A stretch of DNA of 64,000 nucleotides from JAFGDI01 sp963662515 (GTDB lineage Bacteria > Planctomycetota > Phycisphaerae > Sedimentisphaerales > SM23-30), in the NCBI GenBank assembly GCA_963662515.1, contig OY759675.1, positions 372,001-436,000 on the forward strand, given 5' to 3'. Below are positions 58,539-64,000 of the stretch, one piece after another. Each line of letters starts with the position of its first letter. Position 1 is the first letter of the stretch. The notes beneath the pieces were generated by a model. The model had not been told where the DNA came from and searched no databases. It saw only the letters and a program-made list of their open reading frames with translations. A program made the translations under genes and the position numbers.

Positions 58539-59969
58539 ATGAAAACAAAAAATATGATGAATCTGATAGTTGGATTTTTCGGCTGCTATTTGGTATGCCC
58601 AGCCTTGTGGGCGGGCATTTCGGTTACAATATATAATGATAATTTTGGAGTGGTGCGAGAGACTCGCCAGTTGAGTTTTGATGCCGGGGTTAATACTATA
58701 AGATTTACTGATGTTGCCAGCATGATAGATCCAACCAGTGTGAGTTTTAAGAGTCTGGACATGCCAGGCGACATAAGGGTATTGGAGCAGAATTATGAAT
58801 ATGATCTGGTAAGTCCTGATAGTTTGCTGTCGCGGTATATTGATAAAGATGTTACTGTGACAATAATGGGTTCGGGTAGTACCAGTAATGCTGTGGTTCA
58901 AGGTCTGCTCTCTGCTTATGTCGGCGGCGATCTGATAATAAAGCAGTCAGATGGCAGTGTGCGTATAGTTGGCCGGGAAATGGTTGAGTCTATAGAACTA
59001 GCCTCAGCCCCAGGTGATTTGGTTACTCGTCCTACACTGGTATGGTTGGCATCTGCAAGTACTTCAGGTACAAGTAATTGTGAAGTTACCTATACAACTG
59101 AAGCAATAGGCTGGAAAGCCGATTATACTGTGGTACTAAATGGTGATGATACAGCTCTGGATTTTTCCGGTTGGGTGACAATCAATAACTATAGTGGCGC
59201 AAGTTATAAAGATGCTCAGATTAAGTTGATCGCAGGTGATGTTCGTCGGGTTGAAGAGCGGGTTCCTCGTGGAATGCGAGTAATGGCTGCAAAAGCCTTA
59301 GAGTCTGACATGGCATTTGGGGCGGGTTTTGAGGAAAAGTCTTTTATGGAGTATCATATGTACACTTTGGGCCGACCATCGACGATTGGTAATAAGCAGA
59401 CCAAGCAGATCGAGTTTATTGAGCCTGTGTCTGGGGTAAAAGTTGAGAAGGAATATGTATATGAAGCAGGTCGTGAGTATTACGATAATAATCGCAAAGG
59501 TAAGGTGCAGATAAAGATCAATTTTGATAATAAGGAGGCGCAGGGGCTGGGAATAGCGTTGCCCAAGGGTAAGGTAAGGACCTTCAAGGCAGATCCGGCA
59601 GATGGGTCGCTGGAATTTGTTGGGGAAGATACCATAGAACATACGGCAAGAGAAGAGGAAATATCGCTATATATAGGTAATGCTTTTGATATAGTGGTAG
59701 AAGATATAGTGAAGGATCAGAGAAATGGCGACAGTTTCCGTAGTATAACGCGTGAGGTTAAGGTGAAGAATCGCAAGGATGAAAAGGTTAAGGTGAATAT
59801 AGACCAGTATGTAGGCAGGTATAGCAACTGGCAGGTAACTCGCTGTGAGCAGGATGGCAGGTCATTGCGTTACGATAAGTTAAGTGCTGATAAGTTCCGT
59901 ATGGAGGTGCAGGTTGGTGCGGGTGAGGAAGTTAAGCTAGAGTACAGTTATACAGAAAACTGGCGATAA
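58539..59969 (+). CDS. DUF4139 domain-containing secreted protein
   Basis: 476 residues. The signal peptide (MMNLIVGFFGCYLVCPALWAG) is followed by ISVTIYNDNFGVVRETRQLSF, VNTIRFTDVASMIDPTSVSF and the DUF4139 body with NCEVTYTTEAIGWKADYTVV, LDFSGWVTINNYSGASYKDA and KLIAGDVRRVEE. The family is widespread in Gram-negative bacteria and its role is unknown. GGAG precedes the ATG by eight bases and a hairpin terminator follows. Confidence 0.88.
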   Translation: MKTKNMMNLIVGFFGCYLVCPALWAGISVTIYNDNFGVVRETRQLSFDAGVNTIRFTDVASMIDPTSVSFKSLDMPGDIRVLEQNYEYDLVSPDSLLSRYIDKDVTVTIMGSGSTSNAVVQGLLSAYVGGDLIIKQSDGSVRIVGREMVESIELASAPGDLVTRPTLVWLASASTSGTSNCEVTYTTEAIGWKADYTVVLNGDDTALDFSGWVTINNYSGASYKDAQIKLIAGDVRRVEERVPRGMRVMAAKALESDMAFGAGFEEKSFMEYHMYTLGRPSTIGNKQTKQIEFIEPVSGVKVEKEYVYEAGREYYDNNRKGKVQIKINFDNKEAQGLGIALPKGKVRTFKADPADGSLEFVGEDTIEHTAREEEISLYIGNAFDIVVEDIVKDQRNGDSFRSITREVKVKNRKDEKVKVNIDQYVGRYSNWQVTRCEQDGRSLRYDKLSADKFRMEVQVGAGEEVKLEYSYTENWR

Positions 59970-60359
59970 GTTATTTATTAACAGTATAATATGTATAAAT
60001 ATATGGGCGGTTAAGTAATTAGTCGCCCATAATTATTTTAAATGAAGTCTAAATTTGGAAGTATAGCCTGTTGGTAATAGAAGTTGTGCGTAAATCCAGG
60101 GCTGGGCCTGCCAGATTTCTGGCCAAATTTGGTTTTATAATAAGATTTTTTATTTGCAAAAGAGTCAACACTATAATAAACTTACAATCCTAAATACCGT
60201 ATATTAAGATACTGCCACTATACCTGCCAAAAAAGCTGGTTGAGTTCATTGGGAATGGACCGACACCCACCGCAGTATGGAATAAAATTAGCCGTCACGA
60301 GGTCTAAGGATAGAATAAACCCTTGTAGTTGATGAATTGCTACACAGTTGGAGAATAAT
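59970..60359. other. Leader region of the secretin-like gene
   Basis: About 390 bp, no gene. It starts with the terminator of the DUF4139 gene; the rest should carry the promoter of the large downstream gene. No known riboswitch was recognised. Confidence 0.5.
60002..60040 (+). terminator. Terminator of the DUF4139 gene
   Basis: TATGGGCG (60002-60009) pairs with CGCCCATA (60024-60031), followed by ATTATTTT. Confidence 0.7.
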
Positions 60360-63300
60360 ATGAAGTCTAAATCCTCTAAGTCAGTTTCCAGAACAGGAAT
60401 TGTTTCTGTGCTATTTGCGATGTTCGTTGCATTTTCAGCACTAAGTGTAAGTGTGAATGCAGATGAACGACAGAAGGCTGATCAGAAGCGATCCCAGGAA
60501 ATGCTGGACATTGTATCAGAGCAGGTTAATCGTCACATGTATGATGCGGCTTTGTCAACAATAGCCGGTATAGAGGCCACTGAAGATCTGGTGCTGAACG
60601 ATAAGCAGTCGGGTCAACTGGCGGTATTTAAGGGCGAGTCCGAGGCTGGTGTTTCAGCTCAGTCAGAGGCCGTAAGACGATTTGCGGCTTTAGAGGGTTT
60701 TCTGGCAGATGAGGATTATGCCGGGGCTGAATCTGAGTTGAATGCCTTAAGGGCGTTGAGCGGGTATCTTACCGAGGATATGGCTAAGGGGTTAAAGTCA
60801 GCTCAGGGCTCAGTAGCAGCATTACAGAAGTCATTAAAGGGCAGAATGAAAAATTTATTTGCCCAGAGTAAGGGATATTACAAGCAGGGTCAGTATAACG
60901 AAGCCCGGATAGGATTTGAGACAGTAAGCAGCAGCGGCATAGAGTTAACCTTCATGGATCGTGGCGGTGATTTTGGTACAGCTGAAACTTATCTGGCTAA
61001 AATAGATGAGAAGGAATCAGCCGGAGCGATGGGCTCAGTAGCTGCAGAAATAGACACTGAACCAAGTGTTGACCTGGCCAAAGAGGTAGCCAGGGCGCAG
61101 GAAGAAGAGCTGACTCAGGAAAATATAAATGAAGAGACTGAACTGGTTGCGGCAGTTGAGCCAGAACCACAGGTATCAGTTGCAAGTGAAGTATCAACCC
61201 CTACTGTGTCAGGCAGCGAAGTTGCAGTAAAAAGCAATAACAAAAAGTCATGGTGGTCATTAGGTCTGGGATCGTCAAAGTTAAGTGAGGCTCAGGCCCA
61301 GCAGGTTGAACGCTTACTGGCCTATGGTGATCTGGCAATGAGCAAAAAGAAATATGAGCAGGCACGCGAGTATTTCAAGGAAGCTCTGGCGATCAATCCT
61401 GAAAATGAGACAGCCCAGAAGTTTTTGACTGTAGCTGAGTATCATATTTCTCGTCCGGTAAATACTGAAGATTCAGCGAAGCTGAGTATTATCGAGAAAG
61501 TTAAACAGCGTCAGGCCTTACAGGTTCAGGCGGTTAAATCGAATTGGGTGAATACTCGTGAGCGTACTTCAGTGCTGGTAGCAGAGGGTAAATATGCAGC
61601 GGCCCTGAGCGAAATAGTACAGGCTCTGGCCAGTATAGAGAGCAATCGTCAGTTATTGGGTGATGAAGTATATGTAAGCTTGAAGTCAGAGGCAGAGGGT
61701 CTTCGTGCCCAGGTAGAGCAATATCGCAATGAAGCGGAAGCTCGCGGCCAGGAAGAGAAGATCAGAACTGCTGCTACTTTACAGAAGCAGATAGCAGACA
61801 AAGTTGAGCGTGAAAGACAGGAGAACATTGACAATCTGTTCAGCATAGCCAATCAGTTTGCTGAAAAGCGTCGTTTCCAGAATGCTATAGATACAATGGA
61901 TCGGGTATTGACTATTGATCCTAATAATGAGACAGCTAAGTATTTGCGTAACAGTTATGAGCAGTTTTTACTGTGGCAGCGTCAGCATGAGGCTGCGCGT
62001 CAGGCAGATAAGAATGTAGTTCAGTTATTGATCGAGGCAGATGAGTCATTGACACCGCCAACTGGCAAGGTGAATTATCCTGATGCCGCTGAATGGCGTG
62101 AGAAGTCCAAGCGTATGCCCAAGCCCTCTGCTGTAGCTGGCAGTAAGACAGCAACAATGGAGAGAATGCGTACTGTTCGTATTCCGGTAGAATTTGATGA
62201 TGTCTCTCTTTCTGAGGCTTTAGATATTATTGCGGCTCAGGGTGAGGTTGTTGTTCTTCCTATGTGGCCAGAGCTGGACCTGGCGGGCATTACACCAGAT
62301 GATCTTGTAACTGTAAGAAGCAGTACTATGTCAATAGGCAAGGCCCTTGATTTTGTTTTGAACTATGTATCAGCAGGAACAATGGGTAAGGCTGGATATA
62401 AGGTAGATGAAGAAGGTAATGTAGTTATCAAGGTCGTGGGCGATGATTACGGCTATGAGTTCCGTACCTACTATATTGGTGACCTGGTGCGTCCTACTTA
62501 TTCAGGCGGCGGCATGGGCGGCGGCATGATGGGCGGCATGGGCGGCGGTATGATGGGCGGCATGGGCGGCGGCATGATGGGTGGCATGGGCGGCATGGGC
62601 GGTATGATGGGCGGCATGGGCGGCGGTATGATGGGTGGCATGGGTGGCATGGGCGGTATGATGGGCGGCATGGGCGGCGGCATGGGCGGCGGCTATGGCT
62701 TCGACCGTATGAATGATGGAACAAATGGTAAGAAGGGTGTGAAAGGTCAGGATAAGACCGACAAGACAGACCTGATCAACCTTGGATATACAGAAGGCCA
62801 GGACGAAAACTGGCACAATACTGCTATTGGTGGTAATAGTAACAGCGGTAATAATAGCAGCAGCGGTAATAACAATAGTAACAATAGTAATAGTAACAGT
62901 AGCTTTGGTAATAGCAATAGCAGCCGTGGCGGTGTGAGCAATTACATGCAGGTCATGGAGCTTAATCAGCTCTTGATGCAGTCTATATCGCCCAATAGCT
63001 GGCGGTTTGGTATGGGTACCAACCGTATGAATGCGACTGGTAATCGCGGTGGCTTGGATGGTCAGGATGACGCTGCTCAGTTGAATCAGCGTGGTTTTGG
63101 TCAGATAATACCGTTCCGTAATATTTATTTTAATATTTATCAGACACCGGAAGTTCATCAGGAGATCGCAGATTTTCTGGCTTCATTGCGTGCGATGTTT
63201 GGCGATCAGGTTTCACTGGAAACTCGCCTGTTGACTATTAACAATAATATGCTCGAAGATATTGGTGTTGATGTTGACTTCCTGCTAAATGCTTCTGAGC

Positions 63301-64000
63301 ATGGCTGGGATAAGTGGGGCGATATAGAGGTTGAGCAGCAGCATGCAGAATGGGCCAGTCCGAGTGCCTCAACGGGTATGACCGGTTCGTTGGGTGGTGG
63401 TGCAGTGCCAACTGCGTTCCAGATGTCAGGTTCCTTCCTGGATAATATTCAGGTAGATTTCCTGATCAGAGCGACCAAGGCCAACAGCCGCAGTCGTATG
63501 TTGACAGCTCCGCATGTAACTGTTTTCAATGGTGAAAATGCCTATGTAAACTTCAGCCGTCAATTCGTATATGTATCAGAGATGGATCCTGAAGCCGGCG
63601 TTGGTGTGGTAGGTTATGATGTTGAGACTGATACTCTTACCTCTGGTATTGAGATGAATCTGACACCATATATAACCTTTGATAAGCGTTATGTGGTTAT
63701 GAATATTGATTTCAGCCAGGAGATCCTGGATTCGATGTTCGATTTCAGCTATGTAAGCACTGAAAATTCTACAGTTGATCAGGTTGACGGTACAGATATA
63801 CCAAATCAGGGTGACATGACTGTTCGCATTCAGTTGCCGCAGACTTCTGTGACCCAGGTTGATACCAAGGTATCAGTTCCAGATGGTGGTACGCTGTTGC
63901 TGGGCGGCCAGAAGTTAGTCGGTGAGGTTGAGCAGGAGAGCGGTGTGCCGGGTCTGGCTCATATACCGGTTTTGAACAGGTTGTTCTCAACTCGTAACAA
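60360..64000 (+). CDS. Secretin-family outer-membrane protein (partial, runs off the window)
   Basis: 1213 residues visible in one uninterrupted frame from ATG 60360 (GGAG upstream). The signal peptide (VSVLFAMFVAFSALSVSVNA) is followed by helical N-domain with two TPR-like units (YGDLAMSKKKYEQAREYFKE; IANQFAEKRRFQNAIDTMDR), an STN/N0-like domain (RIPVEFDDVSLSEALDIIAAQ, about 600-690), a Met/Gly-rich repeat and Asn/Ser-rich linker (about 715-860), then N1-like modules and the secretin core: LLTINNNMLEDIGVDVDF, KANSRSRMLTAPHVTVFNGE and LPQTSVTQVDTKVSVPDGGTL. It is likely the outer-membrane pore of a type II/IV-pilus-like machine. No partner genes are visible. Confidence 0.88.
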   Translation, partial: MKSKSSKSVSRTGIVSVLFAMFVAFSALSVSVNADERQKADQKRSQEMLDIVSEQVNRHMYDAALSTIAGIEATEDLVLNDKQSGQLAVFKGESEAGVSAQSEAVRRFAALEGFLADEDYAGAESELNALRALSGYLTEDMAKGLKSAQGSVAALQKSLKGRMKNLFAQSKGYYKQGQYNEARIGFETVSSSGIELTFMDRGGDFGTAETYLAKIDEKESAGAMGSVAAEIDTEPSVDLAKEVARAQEEELTQENINEETELVAAVEPEPQVSVASEVSTPTVSGSEVAVKSNNKKSWWSLGLGSSKLSEAQAQQVERLLAYGDLAMSKKKYEQAREYFKEALAINPENETAQKFLTVAEYHISRPVNTEDSAKLSIIEKVKQRQALQVQAVKSNWVNTRERTSVLVAEGKYAAALSEIVQALASIESNRQLLGDEVYVSLKSEAEGLRAQVEQYRNEAEARGQEEKIRTAATLQKQIADKVERERQENIDNLFSIANQFAEKRRFQNAIDTMDRVLTIDPNNETAKYLRNSYEQFLLWQRQHEAARQADKNVVQLLIEADESLTPPTGKVNYPDAAEWREKSKRMPKPSAVAGSKTATMERMRTVRIPVEFDDVSLSEALDIIAAQGEVVVLPMWPELDLAGITPDDLVTVRSSTMSIGKALDFVLNYVSAGTMGKAGYKVDEEGNVVIKVVGDDYGYEFRTYYIGDLVRPTYSGGGMGGGMMGGMGGGMMGGMGGGMMGGMGGMGGMMGGMGGGMMGGMGGMGGMMGGMGGGMGGGYGFDRMNDGTNGKKGVKGQDKTDKTDLINLGYTEGQDENWHNTAIGGNSNSGNNSSSGNNNSNNSNSNSSFGNSNSSRGGVSNYMQVMELNQLLMQSISPNSWRFGMGTNRMNATGNRGGLDGQDDAAQLNQRGFGQIIPFRNIYFNIYQTPEVHQEIADFLASLRAMFGDQVSLETRLLTINNNMLEDIGVDVDFLLNASEHGWDKWGDIEVEQQHAEWASPSASTGMTGSLGGGAVPTAFQMSGSFLDNIQVDFLIRATKANSRSRMLTAPHVTVFNGENAYVNFSRQFVYVSEMDPEAGVGVVGYDVETDTLTSGIEMNLTPYITFDKRYVVMNIDFSQEILDSMFDFSYVSTENSTVDQVDGTDIPNQGDMTVRIQLPQTSVTQVDTKVSVPDGGTLLLGGQKLVGEVEQESGVPGLAHIPVLNRLFSTRN
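62505..62693 (+). repeat. In-frame GGC-ATG repeat coding a Gly/Met-rich tract
   Basis: About 63 codons made almost only of GGC/GGT and ATG, giving units GGGMMGGM. It is followed at 62820-62935 by an AAT/AGC-rich tract coding Asn/Ser. Antisense open frames here are artefacts of the repeat. Confidence 0.95.

Noticed and set aside
62502..63158. 218-residue minus-strand open frame rich in Ala/His
   Set aside because: It is the antisense reading of the GGC/ATG repeat of the secretin gene; low complexity, no ribosome binding site.

Overview
The window most likely comes from a planctomycete of the Phycisphaerae/Sedimentisphaerales type. Evidence: a PEP-CTERM sorting signal with an all-Arg tail, a GH115 alpha-glucuronidase beside an SGNH esterase, a Na+-NQR cluster, a histone H1-like small protein, a secretin-like outer-membrane protein with a Met/Gly-rich linker, many TTG/GTG starts and a moderate-to-low G+C. 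The assignment is an inference from gene content; no rRNA is present.

Layout. 1-9.5 kb: an exopolysaccharide/cell-surface glycan cluster (oxidoreductase tail, alpha/alpha-barrel protein, WecG/TagA-type glycosyltransferase, UDP-GlcNAc 2-epimerase, formyltransferase, SDR epimerase, PEP-CTERM-type polysaccharide deacetylase, polyprenyl glycosylphosphotransferase). It is interrupted at 4.2-5.8 kb by 1.6 kb of non-coding DNA packed with palindromic and tandem repeats. 9.7-14.3 kb: tRNA-Gly, trigger factor, two ClpP paralogues, a lipoprotein and a gamma-carbonic-anhydrase-like protein. 14.3-18.6 kb (minus): a two-gene xylan side-chain operon. 18.8-24 kb: MazG, then an iron operon (DtxR-FeoA fusion, FeoB, Cys-rich FeoB partner, OprB-like porin, DUF2023). 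24.4-29.4 kb: WecA-type transferase and DUF4416, two divergent membrane-anchored coiled-coil proteins, a tiny membrane protein and an H1-like protein. 29.5-38.6 kb: FabZ-like dehydratase, tRNA-CAU, a second glycan-decoration region (MBOAT and its SGNH-like partner, interrupted TupA-like ATP-grasp gene, acetyltransferase, pyruvyltransferase, two glycosyltransferases), and a nitroreductase. 38.6-44.8 kb: lgt followed by a compact type VII secretion-like locus (WXG100-like, coiled-coil, WXG-like, FtsK/EssC-like ATPase). 44.8-47.9 kb (minus): nqrCDEF without nqrA/nqrB. 48.5-51.3 kb: PEP-CTERM protein, Na+-coupled NSS transporter and its small subunit. 51.3-52.9 kb: a tripartite HipBST-type toxin-antitoxin operon with three palindromic operators. 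52.9-58.3 kb (minus): AsnB-type amidotransferase, chemoreceptor with a cotranscribed periplasmic binding protein, secreted coiled-coil protein. 58.5-64 kb: DUF4139 protein and the start of a large secretin-family protein that runs off the window.

How they work together: the glycan genes (lipid carrier charging by the glycosylphosphotransferase or WecA, sugar epimerisation, glycosyl transfer, acyl/formyl/pyruvyl decoration, deacetylation) point to an elaborate surface polysaccharide, probably linked to PEP-CTERM protein display. Na+ pumped by NQR would support Na+-driven uptake through the NSS transporter. The most unusual items are the minimal type VII-like locus, the HipBST module with its operator array, the compound palindromic repeat arrays, and a duplicated structured element with a compensatory base change in its hairpin.
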